Shown piece by piece: positions 44,994-52,681 of a stretch of DNA of 64,000 nt (positions are counted from its first letter, which is position 1; each line of letters begins with the position of its first letter). The stretch comes from Niabella sp. Its GTDB lineage: Bacteria > Bacteroidota > Bacteroidia > Chitinophagales > Chitinophagaceae. A model generated the notes under the pieces. The model saw nothing but the letters and a program-made list of their open reading frames with translations. It did not search any database and had not been told where the DNA came from. The DNA is taken from assembly GCF_030150205.1 (NCBI RefSeq), contig NZ_JASLGT010000024.1:310001-374000 (forward strand), in the 5' to 3' direction. Both the position numbers and the translations under genes were made by a program.

Positions 44994-45379
44994 TTTTTTG
45001 CCAGTTGAGAGATGATCGGAAATAATTGCTCCGTTAGTTGTAGCACCTGCCGATGTTGTTCTGAAAGTTCCACGCCAAAGACCAGAATTTTGTTTTTATC
45101 GACTGTCGCATTAATTTGTTTTGCTGCCTGGTTGGTATTGTTTCCAATGGCATTAAGCTCTTTGCGAATCCGGGAAAGTTCTTCCATAACAACGCTGATG
45201 GATTCATCCCTTGTATAGATAACAACCTTTCGTTCACACACAATATCCCGGAGCAATTCACTCATGTTTCTATAATGTGATTCAGAAAGCATCTTTGACA
45301 AACGATCAAAATGCCTCTGGTTCACCCGTAGCTTTATATCATATTTAAGTGCCTCTTTATCGTTAACTTTCCTACGCAT
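44978..45379 (-). CDS. mobA: MobA mobilisation accessory protein
   Basis: The 133-residue protein has a ribbon-helix-helix-like start (KYDIKLRVNQRHFDRLSKML, then SHYRNMSELLRDIV) and a helical rest with ELNAIGNNTNQAAKQINA, typical of MobC/TraJ/MobA-type relaxosome proteins of Bacteroidota. It binds oriT and helps the relaxase. Its 3' end overlaps mobB by 16 bp. Upstream is the structured region 45380-45604. Confidence 0.85.
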   Translation of the reverse strand: MRRKVNDKEALKYDIKLRVNQRHFDRLSKMLSESHYRNMSELLRDIVCERKVVIYTRDESISVVMEELSRIRKELNAIGNNTNQAAKQINATVDKNKILVFGVELSEQHRQVLQLTEQLFPIISQLAKKWLRG

Positions 45380-45413
45380 ATATTATCTTGCATTTACTAA
45401 CCCTGTCATAAAA

Positions 45414-45477
45414 GCCGACTCTGGAGGCTTTATACCGTGCCGACTCTGAAGGCACGGTATTTTAGTTGTGCACAACT
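45414..45477. other. Candidate origin of transfer (oriT)
   Basis: Upstream of mobA lie a 15-bp direct repeat with one mismatch (GCCGACTCTGGAGGC at 45414-45428 and its copy at 45439-45453), a perfect 10-bp inverted repeat ATACCGTGCC / GGCACGGTAT (45432-45460), and a perfect 14-bp palindrome AGTTGTGCACAACT (45464-45477). No gene covers 45380-45604. Repeats of this kind next to mobA are what an oriT looks like. The nick site cannot be told. Confidence 0.55.
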
Positions 45478-45604
45478 ATACACCTCGCTGAATGCGCCCT
45501 CGCGCGTTCGGAAACGCCGCTAAAACGAGTATAACTGTTTTAGCAAGGCAAAACTGCTATTGTGGCAGATTTTCAGTTTAATTTCAGGGTTAAGAAAATT
45601 GTTA

Positions 45605-46960
45605 TTATCGTCTTCGGGATTTCCTATTATTTTGAGACGAATCCTCCTTTGTTATCGGGGTTTTCCGTGGTGTTCTTTTCAAGATTTCCTGTTTAGCTTC
45701 TCCGCTTTGCCGTGGTTTCCAGTCGGGATCAAAATGTAAGTTTACCATAATAGGTTTCAGATTATCCGCGTATACATTTATTGTTTTCCCTTCCGGATAG
45801 GCTTCGAGATGCAGTTTTTTTCCATCGGGCAAGGTTATTTTGACCTGGTCACCCATCAGAAGTTCATCCGCAATTCTGTCAAAAGAGTCCTTATGAATAG
45901 GGAGATATCTAATTTCTTCCTTCAAGGCATCGATGCTGAAACCAGAGATTACTTCACAGATATAACTTCCATTCGGCCCCACTGCAGAGAAATCAAAACG
46001 AACCCATGCTGGTTTTTCTACGTATAATGGATAAGGCCTTGTTTGATAAACGGCCCTTCCGCATAACGCATTAAAAGCTGCCTTACTATTTAAGGTCACG
46101 GGAAAATTTTGGCTTCTTTCCGGCAGCGCTTTTTCGAACTCCCAGGCACTTTGCTCCACTTGATCTTCAAAAAAAGTAGCATTTCTCCAATATTTCAACG
46201 CTAGCAAGTCCGCGATGTGCGCACCTCCTGGAGATCGATTGAGAGTAAGCTCATATATTTGTTTCTGTACTTCTTCAACTTTAGAAGTGAATACTGGTCC
46301 CGATTCATCGCTAAAAACGAATAGCTTTCTGTCATTCTGCCAATCGATTTCTCTCATTAAAACCTCCAGTGCAAGCGTATCAATCCCACTAAACACACCG
46401 TGATCAATAGAGGGTAACGGCGTTAGTGTTGCACTGTAGGTGTTTAATTCATAGTTGCCATTTACCTTTTCTACAGGAACGATAAACTCAATATGGCCTT
46501 CAGGGGTATCACGGAAACACTTTATTTCAAACTTGTCGGGATTATGCGCGAGCTGCTCCTGCAACTCCCAATAAAGTTCAATTCCAGTGAAAGCTTCCAA
46601 GTCCATCTGCTGAAACCTTTCATAAAGATTTTCCATACGCCCGGACAAATCATGATAAACCGAATTAACATGATAAATTCCTCCTGCCAGTGGGCCATAT
46701 TCCTTATAGATTTCTTCAGCATCGGGAGCGGACTTGTATACGGCACGATATCTAACAAATTTAAACGCGTTAAATTGATGGTCCCACCAAAATTCAAGAC
46801 GAAACATTATGGCTTCCATTCCAAAATGAACAGTGTGTTCAAGGTCAAAAGGCTGACTCCTCCTGTGAAAAGCCATTCTTATTTGGTCTTCGAAACTAGG
46901 ATCTTTAAATCCAAGAGATTCCAGGTAGTCCAATAGATCCTTTGTTTTTTCTTCGCTCAT
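45605..46960 (-). CDS. Hypothetical ICE protein with Arg-rich C-terminal tail
   Basis: This protein of about 451 residues is soluble and not recognised. I start at ATG 46960 (MSEEKTKDLLDYLESLGFKD) because the upstream ATG at 47026 would overlap the preceding gene by 41 bp. A possible central domain has FRLEFWWDHQFNAFKFVRYR, and a later part holds IADELLMGDQVKITLPDGKK. The end is NNRKSRRR. It is the gene nearest the oriT on the side away from mobA, so it may enter the recipient early. Confidence 0.6.
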   Translation of the reverse strand: MSEEKTKDLLDYLESLGFKDPSFEDQIRMAFHRRSQPFDLEHTVHFGMEAIMFRLEFWWDHQFNAFKFVRYRAVYKSAPDAEEIYKEYGPLAGGIYHVNSVYHDLSGRMENLYERFQQMDLEAFTGIELYWELQEQLAHNPDKFEIKCFRDTPEGHIEFIVPVEKVNGNYELNTYSATLTPLPSIDHGVFSGIDTLALEVLMREIDWQNDRKLFVFSDESGPVFTSKVEEVQKQIYELTLNRSPGGAHIADLLALKYWRNATFFEDQVEQSAWEFEKALPERSQNFPVTLNSKAAFNALCGRAVYQTRPYPLYVEKPAWVRFDFSAVGPNGSYICEVISGFSIDALKEEIRYLPIHKDSFDRIADELLMGDQVKITLPDGKKLHLEAYPEGKTINVYADNLKPIMVNLHFDPDWKPRQSGEAKQEILKRTPRKTPITKEDSSQNNRKSRRR

Positions 46961-46985
46961 GGTGTTTTCATTGATAGGTTTAAAT

Positions 46986-47294
46986 TTATTTTGAGGCATC
47001 CCGAATGAAAATCTTAGGGTTTTCAATTCCGAACTTCCGGATATTGTCCTTAAGTTGTAGCCAATATTGCATCATGAGGTCAGCAAGTTCCATTACTTCC
47101 TCCGTGGTTAGTTTATTGGGGTTATGAACGGAAGGGCCGTTCAAATCGCCACCACTTTCCAAACTGTGGGAAAGAATATCGGGCATGTATACTTGTCCAA
47201 TTTCCAGCGTTTTTCCGATTCCAATGCTGTTTCCAAAAAGCCGGACCTGCTTTCCTGTAGTAAATATGATTGTACGTCTTTTAATTTCTGCCAT
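46986..47294 (-). CDS. Hypothetical ICE protein
   Basis: The 102-residue protein begins with a strand-rich part (IIFTTGKQVRLFGNSIGIG, KTLEIGQVYMPDIL) and ends with a helix (EEVMELADLMMQYWLQLKDN). I do not recognise it; the size and form fit small regulators or accessory proteins of this ICE type. It sits 25 bp before the 46960 start of the next gene in one minus-strand operon. Confidence 0.55.
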   Translation of the reverse strand: MAEIKRRTIIFTTGKQVRLFGNSIGIGKTLEIGQVYMPDILSHSLESGGDLNGPSVHNPNKLTTEEVMELADLMMQYWLQLKDNIRKFGIENPKIFIRDASK

Positions 47295-47323
47295 TGTTGT
47301 TTTTTATAAATGATGAATATTGT

Positions 47324-47770
47324 TTATCGTCTTCTTATTCTATTCTCTGATTTCCGGCTAAAATTTGAATCCATCTGCCTGGGCCGAATCTTATGGTGAT
47401 TGAGGAGTATTTCGGGCGCCTCGGAAGAATGAGGAATATCTTTTGGAGATTGAATGGGAATTTTACAGTGTATACTGGCGCTTAAAAGTTCAATATTTTT
47501 GATAGAGAGATCACATTTATTAGGGTCAAATTGGTAGTTGAATTTGAAGCAGATAACATCTTTATGTTCATTAAAGTATCCAATCGCATCAATACTAAAA
47601 TCCACTGCATTGTTTTCGCTATAGCTTTGATGCAGAGCGAAAGAAAAGTTTCTACGGAGTTCAGAAAATAACACCCCTTCTGTATTTGGGCTGTTAATCG
47701 ATTTTTCGTCATACCCTTTTTCTTTTAATAATTTGATTTGCTCGTCAAGAAATGTGTAAAACAGGCTCAT
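47324..47770 (-). CDS. Hypothetical ICE protein with Arg-rich C-terminal tail
   Basis: The 148-residue protein is not recognised. It has a central strand-rich segment (VDFSIDAIGYFNEHKDVICF, then KFNYQFDPNKCDLSIKNIEL) and a basic tail ending SENRIRRR. It is 29 bp upstream of the next gene in the same strand and is probably co-transcribed. Confidence 0.55.
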   Translation of the reverse strand: MSLFYTFLDEQIKLLKEKGYDEKSINSPNTEGVLFSELRRNFSFALHQSYSENNAVDFSIDAIGYFNEHKDVICFKFNYQFDPNKCDLSIKNIELLSASIHCKIPIQSPKDIPHSSEAPEILLNHHKIRPRQMDSNFSRKSENRIRRR

Positions 47771-47791
47771 AATAACAAATGATTTTAAGGG

Positions 47792-48193
47792 TTATCTTCT
47801 TTTAATTATGCCTTGAGTGGGGCCGTTTTTGATAATCCTCGGCTTGGAACAGATTCGTTTAAGTTTCACTTCCTGTTTTTTATTCATTAAGGCTCTTATG
47901 TCGAGATGTTCAACTCCACACTGATCTTTAAGGATAAAATTCTGTAGAGGCATTTTTCGTTTGTCCAACAATACAAAGGCCTCATAAAGTTTGCGAACAT
48001 CATAGCAATTAAAGCTATCAATATCTATTAGATGCTCGTGGCGAAACAGTGCTTCGTCATAGGGCCCACAGCAAAAATGAAGATCACCGATATCGGAAAA
48101 TCCTGTCGGCGAAAAAACTATATCCGCCTGAATTTCAAGTTTGGATCTGAGATGTTTCGCAAACATCCTTACCTTTTCTATTTCTATTATCAT
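47792..48193 (-). CDS. Hypothetical ICE protein with basic C-terminal tail
   Basis: About 133 residues from ATG 48193; an in-frame TTG at 48205 would overlap the methyltransferase stop by 4 bp. It has SKLEIQADIVFSPTGFSDIG-like strands (read as LRSKLEIQADIVFSPTGF) and CCGPYDEALFRHEHLIDIDS, then ends GPTQGIIKRR. No family is recognised. It follows the C5 methyltransferase closely and shares its operon. Confidence 0.52.
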   Translation of the reverse strand: MIIEIEKVRMFAKHLRSKLEIQADIVFSPTGFSDIGDLHFCCGPYDEALFRHEHLIDIDSFNCYDVRKLYEAFVLLDKRKMPLQNFILKDQCGVEHLDIRALMNKKQEVKLKRICSKPRIIKNGPTQGIIKRR

Positions 48194-48201
48194 AACATAT
48201 T

Positions 48202-49155
48202 TCAATTACCTGGTAACCGGTGTGTTTGATCAATTGATTGGAATATCTGGTAAGCAACCTGTGGAACTATCGCATTTCCAAAGGACCGCAGAGATTCTTT
48301 CCTCCATTTTGAAAAGGAGATGTCAACCAATTGGGAGGAAATCCCATCATTTCTCCGACAAACAGGGGATTCAGTGGGCCAGCTTTCCCAAGTTGGAATC
48401 GAACCAGTCCTGGAAGATTGTCCATCTTTTCCTGATGATAGGATCGGGCCTGTGGTCCTTTCCAATCCCGCGCTGTGGGAGTTGGTAATAATCCGGCTGC
48501 CGCCAACTGATGTAAATCCGGTCGAAAGCGCTGGCCATTTTTGGTAAGAATTACTTTCTGACTCTTTTGAAAATGCCGGGTACTGTAAGATGCCGTTGGA
48601 GTGGGCAATAAACCAGATCCTGTTTCGCCGATGGGGAGCGCCTGCACCACAAGCTGGAATAACAAATGGTTGGACGGAATATCCGATTCGCTCAATGTCC
48701 TTACAAATGGTCCAGACGATGTACTCATGCTCTGTAATGATTTCCTGATCTTCTTTTCCAAAACCGGCCTGGCTTCCCAGGTTAACCGGCACACCGGGTT
48801 GTACCATACTGAGGATTCCAGCAACATTTTCGCCAACAAACCAAGTGGGCCGTATTTCGTCAATAACCCGGAGCATTTCCGGCCAGAGATAACGGTCGTC
48901 TGACATGCCTCTTCTTCGACCGGCGAGGGAGAATGGTTGGCACGGGAATCCTCCGGAAATAATGTCAATTGATCCATAATATCTTTTTGCATTAAATTTT
49001 CTGATATCATCGAACTGAATGGTGAATGGGAAATGAAATTTTAACACTCGCCTGCAGAAAGGGTCTATTTCGACATTGAAAATATTCACCCATCCCATCC
49101 ATAGCGCAGCCAAATCAAAGCCGCCGATTCCGGAGAAAAGGCTTCCATGTCGCAT
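48202..49155 (-). CDS. dcm: C5 DNA cytosine methyltransferase
   Basis: The 317-residue protein has all main motifs: LFSGIGGFDLA (I), SGGFPCQPFSLAGRR with catalytic Cys72 (IV), ENVAG (VI, 109-113), PHRRNRIWFIA (VIII) and GNAIVPQVAYQIFQSI (X). It methylates cytosine C5 at an unknown site. No partner nuclease is nearby, so it is an orphan enzyme, perhaps used to protect the ICE from host restriction. A second long reading frame (48267-49010) overlaps it in another phase. Confidence 0.9.
   Translation of the reverse strand: MRHGSLFSGIGGFDLAALWMGWVNIFNVEIDPFCRRVLKFHFPFTIQFDDIRKFNAKRYYGSIDIISGGFPCQPFSLAGRRRGMSDDRYLWPEMLRVIDEIRPTWFVGENVAGILSMVQPGVPVNLGSQAGFGKEDQEIITEHEYIVWTICKDIERIGYSVQPFVIPACGAGAPHRRNRIWFIAHSNGILQYPAFSKESESNSYQKWPALSTGFTSVGGSRIITNSHSAGLERTTGPILSSGKDGQSSRTGSIPTWESWPTESPVCRRNDGISSQLVDISFSKWRKESLRSFGNAIVPQVAYQIFQSIDQTHRLPGN
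48267..49010 (-). CDS. Second reading frame inside dcm, probable phage/ICE-type overlapping gene
   Basis: This 247-codon frame is on the same strand but out of phase with dcm. It starts near MDQLTLFPEDSRANHS, has ISGRKCSGLLTKYGPLGLLA and LLPTPTARDWKG, and ends LNPLFVGEMMGFPPNWL. I know these marks from phage and ICE proteins of unknown function that are encoded beside or within cytosine methyltransferase genes. The long open frame and the recognised motifs together argue for true dual coding over much of dcm. The start is uncertain (ATG 49010 or 48977). Function is unknown. Confidence 0.6.
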   Translation of the reverse strand: MISENLMQKDIMDQLTLFPEDSRANHSPSPVEEEACQTTVISGRKCSGLLTKYGPLGLLAKMLLESSVWYNPVCRLTWEARPVLEKKIRKSLQSMSTSSGPFVRTLSESDIPSNHLLFQLVVQALPIGETGSGLLPTPTASYSTRHFQKSQKVILTKNGQRFRPDLHQLAAAGLLPTPTARDWKGPQARSYHQEKMDNLPGLVRFQLGKAGPLNPLFVGEMMGFPPNWLTSPFQNGGKNLCGPLEMR

Positions 49156-49171
49156 CTTTTCTTCATTGTAG

Positions 49172-49714
49172 CTACCTGCGAGGGCCTTTTCCTTCCCACT
49201 TATTATACGGATTCAAAAACCTTGGCCTGGCTTTTATTCCTTTCCGCCGCGCTTTATTTTCCTCGATTAGGCGAGGGATAGTCGTTTCCTCCCAGGGCAC
49301 AATCCGCGCTTTCAGGTTTTCCTGGATAGGATATACCTTCAACGTCTCTTTAATATCCCACCCATTTTTTACTGCAAAACCATACGGGTCCAAAAAAACA
49401 GGTTGAGGAATTTCTATAACAATCCAATCGCCAGGTATTTCATAAAGTTGTTGGAGGTCAATTTTTGTAAGTAATTCCCGTTCCTTTGGATTGTAGAAAA
49501 GCCAGGCGATGTTGGCTATCATTTCAAAATCTTTGAATTCTGAAAACGGAATACCAGGCGATCTGAAGTTATCATGAGGGCGGATAGCATCCATACCAAC
49601 ATCAACATAGTGGGGATGTCCGGCAATGTCAATTACCGGTAAAATGCCATTCATGCGCTCATTTAGAAGATCTTGCTGAGAAGGCCCTTCGTTGGCGTTA
49701 TTAGTGTTGCCCAT
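49172..49714 (-). CDS. Hypothetical ICE protein, paralogue of the next gene
   Basis: The 180-residue protein shares a clear pattern with 49754-50302: LLNERMNGILPVIDIAGHPH, YVDVGMDAIRPHDNF, LYEIPGDWIVIEIPQP, LDPYGFAVKNG and ARIVPWEETTIPRLIEENK. The pair is a tandem duplication. I do not recognise the family. It ends with GKGPRR, a basic tail like its neighbours. It precedes dcm by 16 bp in the same operon. Confidence 0.62.
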   Translation of the reverse strand: MGNTNNANEGPSQQDLLNERMNGILPVIDIAGHPHYVDVGMDAIRPHDNFRSPGIPFSEFKDFEMIANIAWLFYNPKERELLTKIDLQQLYEIPGDWIVIEIPQPVFLDPYGFAVKNGWDIKETLKVYPIQENLKARIVPWEETTIPRLIEENKARRKGIKARPRFLNPYNKWEGKGPRR

Positions 49715-49753
49715 AAATTACGTTTTGATAGGTTAGATATTTCATACAAGAAT

Positions 49754-50302
49754 TTATCGCGACACGCCGCGACTTTTTCGTTTGCCCATATCTTGGTTGA
49801 GTAGTTTTTTTTGTTCTCTTCTTTGCCCTCGCTCCATTTTCTTTTTGTTCTCCTCGATATAGAATAGAATCCCCGTGTCCTCCCAGGGCACAATTTTAGC
49901 TTTAACATTTTCCCGCAACGGGTAACTCCTTAATGTCTGTTCGATGTTTAATCCGTTTTCACGGGCATAGCCGTAAGGATCAAGTGTTTTTGGGTGAGGT
50001 ATCTCCACCATAATCCAGTCTTTTGGAATCTCAGATAATTTTTCATAGTCTATATTTAATGCAACATGCTTTCGGGGATCATAAGCAATTCTCACGGGGC
50101 AGAATGACATTTCAAAACGGTTAAATATGGAAAATGAAATTCCAAGGGCAGTAAAATCATCATGGGGCCTGAACGTCTCCATACGAACATCTACATAGAA
50201 AGGATGGCCGGCTATCTCTATTACAGGCAGCTTACCCAATTTTGTCCGCTCATGTAATAATTCTGCTTGTGTTTTTCCGTTTTCTTCGGTTGAGTTTTCC
50301 AT
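49754..50302 (-). CDS. Hypothetical ICE protein, paralogue of the previous gene
   Basis: ATG 50302 (MENSTEENGKTQAELLHERT) aligns with the start of the paralogue at 49714 and is preferred over the in-frame ATG at 50341. It shares LPVIEIAGHPFYVDVRMETF, RPHDDF, EIPKDWIMVEIPHPKTLDPYG and KAKIVPWEDTG. Its tail is longer and very basic (GQRREQKKLLNQ, then GKRKSRGVSR). Function is unknown. Confidence 0.62.
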   Translation of the reverse strand: MENSTEENGKTQAELLHERTKLGKLPVIEIAGHPFYVDVRMETFRPHDDFTALGISFSIFNRFEMSFCPVRIAYDPRKHVALNIDYEKLSEIPKDWIMVEIPHPKTLDPYGYARENGLNIEQTLRSYPLRENVKAKIVPWEDTGILFYIEENKKKMERGQRREQKKLLNQDMGKRKSRGVSR

Positions 50303-50350
50303 AGCGTCTATTTGATAATTTAAAAGGCATAGTGCCGGCATACAAAATGT

Positions 50351-50968
50351 CTATTTCGATTTTCTGGATCTCGGTCGGTTTTCCAAATCGGAATCTACCT
50401 GTTTACGTGGATTGGGTCGCCGGGAAAGAGTTATTAATTCTTCGGGAAGATTGGTATTCAATATATTTTCATCCTCTTTCATCCATTTGCTTATTTTATA
50501 TAAGATTTTACATTCAAGCACTTTTATTCCTGCTCTAGTTTTCAGCATCTCGTCAACAGTATTTTCCAAACGGTGTCGCCGGTAACTTTTATCCTTGATG
50601 CCGAAAACAATACTGTCCAACTGATCCTTCTCCAATTTTTCGTTGAACGTCTTCAGTTCCATTTTTTCGAACTCCTCGTTCACCGCGTTGTCAATAAATG
50701 TCTCCAAATCCATCGGGAATTCGGTTTCCTGTCCTTCCGAAGGATAATTCCTGATTTTATAGGGAGGCAGTGTTTTACAGAATTCCTCAGCCTGTCTGAG
50801 TGATTCAGCATCTTCCACTTTTAATATAAAATAGCGTGTGCATCCGCCATTGCCTCTATTCTCTGTTTCACCTATCTTCCTGTCGTTTACATATAAATTG
50901 GCATGAAACGCTATGGGTTCTTCACTCCATTCATCATGGATATTGATATCCCGTACTTCTATTTTCAT
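50351..50968 (-). CDS. Hypothetical ICE protein with basic C-terminal tail
   Basis: The 205-residue protein has a strand-rich start (MKIEVRDINIHDEWSEEPIA, YVNDRKIGETENRGNGGCTR) and then helices (ETFIDNAVNEEFEKMELKTF). It ends with NRPRSRKSK. I recognise no named family. It is the first of the tail-bearing genes in this operon. Confidence 0.58.
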   Translation of the reverse strand: MKIEVRDINIHDEWSEEPIAFHANLYVNDRKIGETENRGNGGCTRYFILKVEDAESLRQAEEFCKTLPPYKIRNYPSEGQETEFPMDLETFIDNAVNEEFEKMELKTFNEKLEKDQLDSIVFGIKDKSYRRHRLENTVDEMLKTRAGIKVLECKILYKISKWMKEDENILNTNLPEELITLSRRPNPRKQVDSDLENRPRSRKSK

Positions 50969-50993
50969 TCTATTGTTTTTAAATAAATAACCA

Positions 50994-51224
50994 TTAATAT
51001 ATAATTTGCTGTCCCTTTAGGGGTCTACCTTTTTTAAATGAACACACCCAATTAAAAGCAAGGGATTTCCAATTTTTTACCCATCGACCTGGTGCTATTT
51101 GCCACTTCTGAGACTGGTAATACAGGAAGAATGCGTCGGCATGTTTTATTTGGAGACCCATACGAAAAAAGTAAAGAATCACTTCGGTCTTGTCAGGAAT
51201 TTTCATTTTTAATTGTGCGTTCAT
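50994..51224 (-). CDS. Small ICE protein with a DnaD-C-like signature
   Basis: The 76-residue protein carries DAFFLYYQSQKWQIAPGRWV followed by KNWKSLAFNWV. This Y-Y-x4-W...W-K-x4-N-W pattern resembles the C-terminal DNA-binding part of DnaD/replication-like phage proteins. It may bind DNA. It lies 25 bp upstream of the next gene in the minus-strand operon. Confidence 0.5.
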   Translation of the reverse strand: MNAQLKMKIPDKTEVILYFFRMGLQIKHADAFFLYYQSQKWQIAPGRWVKNWKSLAFNWVCSFKKGRPLKGQQIIY

Positions 51225-51346
51225 TTATTCTGGTTTACTTTTTAAACAATTATTTCTGATACAAATTTGGATTGTTGGAAAAGTGAAATAGGTGAGATGT
51301 TGGTAGATGGGAAATGTTTATTCGTAAGAAATTAAGCAAATGAGCG

Positions 51347-52240
51347 TCAAAATGCCTCACAAGATTGTGTGCATCCAGATTCTTCTCTATCGTACCATTC
51401 GTTGAAAAAGGCAAGTTGCTTGTATTCGTCAATCATTTTGCTTTCATCAATTGCCGGCTCAAAATCATAGGTAGCATCTTCTACAATTTCGTCAGTAGTC
51501 ATATTATCTCGGTAAAATCGTAGAGGTGGTTTTATTTTAGGATTGTTTTTACTTGCGTCAGGTATGAAATTTTCGTAGTGCTGTTCCATCGTTCTCCACC
51601 ACTCAACTAATTGCGGATTTTCTGAAACAATTGTCATTAATTTTCGGAGGCTTTTCTTCCAACACAGGTCACAGTTTCCTTCGTAACTCTTAAGTTCGAG
51701 GTCAAAATCCTGTTTACTCCAGAAAAGATTAATATCGCTTTTAGTGACTTGTATTAACGTTGCCAGCGGATAAATTATCCGATTCCTTTTCATCGTTTTG
51801 ATATTAATTCTATGGGTTTCATCGGCTCGTATTCCAATAGCCGTATAATACCCTTTCCAGCCGCAACTCCGGGCATATGCTCTTATTGCATATCCCTTCA
51901 GTTCACGTGAGCATTTTGGTGCACCCATGTTGGGTATTCCGTGCTTTCTAATAAATGCTTCAAAGGGCTCTCCGTTTCTACTAGCCGTGTGAAAGTTTAC
52001 CACTTTGGCAGTTACCCCTTTCCCCGTTTCGTAATGCGTGACGGCTTCAATCCATGTAAGATTAAACCCGAACTTTTTATCGCACCTTTCTACGAAACGC
52101 AGCGTTTCCTCGCGTTCTTTACCGGTGTTTGCAAAGACAACCATCATCTCAAATTTGTCCTTCATATTCTGAAGCAGCCACCAGGTCATAAATGCGCTGG
52201 TTCTACCGCCCGAAAAGGATATTAGTAATTTGTCTTTCAT
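51347..52240 (-). CDS. PAPS-reductase-like adenine nucleotide alpha hydrolase
   Basis: The 297-residue protein has the PP-loop LISFSGGRTSAFM (S10-G-G-R-T-S15) and MVVFANTGKEREETLRF, as in phage PAPS-reductase/DndC-like proteins, and a later ARSCGWKGYYTAIGIRADE block. A cysteine pair sits in YEGNCDLCWKKS, which could bind an iron-sulfur or metal centre. Such phage and ICE proteins are poorly understood; sulfur metabolism and nucleic-acid modification (for example phosphorothioation) have been suggested for relatives. No dnd genes are in the window. Confidence 0.72.
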   Translation of the reverse strand: MKDKLLISFSGGRTSAFMTWWLLQNMKDKFEMMVVFANTGKEREETLRFVERCDKKFGFNLTWIEAVTHYETGKGVTAKVVNFHTASRNGEPFEAFIRKHGIPNMGAPKCSRELKGYAIRAYARSCGWKGYYTAIGIRADETHRINIKTMKRNRIIYPLATLIQVTKSDINLFWSKQDFDLELKSYEGNCDLCWKKSLRKLMTIVSENPQLVEWWRTMEQHYENFIPDASKNNPKIKPPLRFYRDNMTTDEIVEDATYDFEPAIDESKMIDEYKQLAFFNEWYDREESGCTQSCEAF

Positions 52241-52319
52241 AGGTCGGTTATTTTTTACCTGTAATTGAGCGCCAAAAGGCTCAGATGATTTACATATATC
52301 TATAAAACGATTGGTGTTT

Positions 52320-52622
52320 TTATCGGATATTTGGATCAGAAAAATATCTTTTCACTTCAGATGCCAGAACATACAGATGCCGGCTTTTCTTTACTGTCTT
52401 AATTTTATTTTCGGTAATAAGCTCGTACAGTTTACTTTTTTTGATACCAACAGCTTTCATAAATTCCGAAGCAAGGATATAATCAACAGTAATTCCCGGT
52501 TCTTTACATTGTTCCCTTTGATGGCGTAGTTCTTCCCGGATTTGTTGAAGTTGGTTCTTCAGGGCTTGCCATTCTTCAGCCGGGATCATCACCAATGTAT
52601 AGGGCCTTGGAGGATTAGTCAT
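52320..52622 (-). CDS. Excisionase-like helix-turn-helix protein
   Basis: The 100-residue protein has an N-terminal helix (EEWQALKNQLQQIREELRHQ) and a C-terminal MerR/HTH_17-like domain: ILASEFMKAVGIKKSKLYEL, then ITENKIKTVKKSRHLYVLAS and EVKRYFSD. This is the fold of Xis proteins next to integrases. It is 59 bp downstream of the integrase on the same strand. It probably directs excision and may be the target of RteC. Confidence 0.72.
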   Translation of the reverse strand: MTNPPRPYTLVMIPAEEWQALKNQLQQIREELRHQREQCKEPGITVDYILASEFMKAVGIKKSKLYELITENKIKTVKKSRHLYVLASEVKRYFSDPNIR

Positions 52623-52681
52623 AGGATTTGCATTTGGAGATGCAAATTATTAGCAGCGATTGGCAAAAAAGTGAGATTGTA

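Noticed and set aside
48320..48903. Plus-strand frames opposite dcm
   Set aside because: They are antisense shadows of the two minus-strand frames, with no recognised motif.
51250..51432. 60-codon minus-strand frame
   Set aside because: It overlaps the 3' end of the PAPS-reductase-like gene out of frame and has no protein-like pattern.
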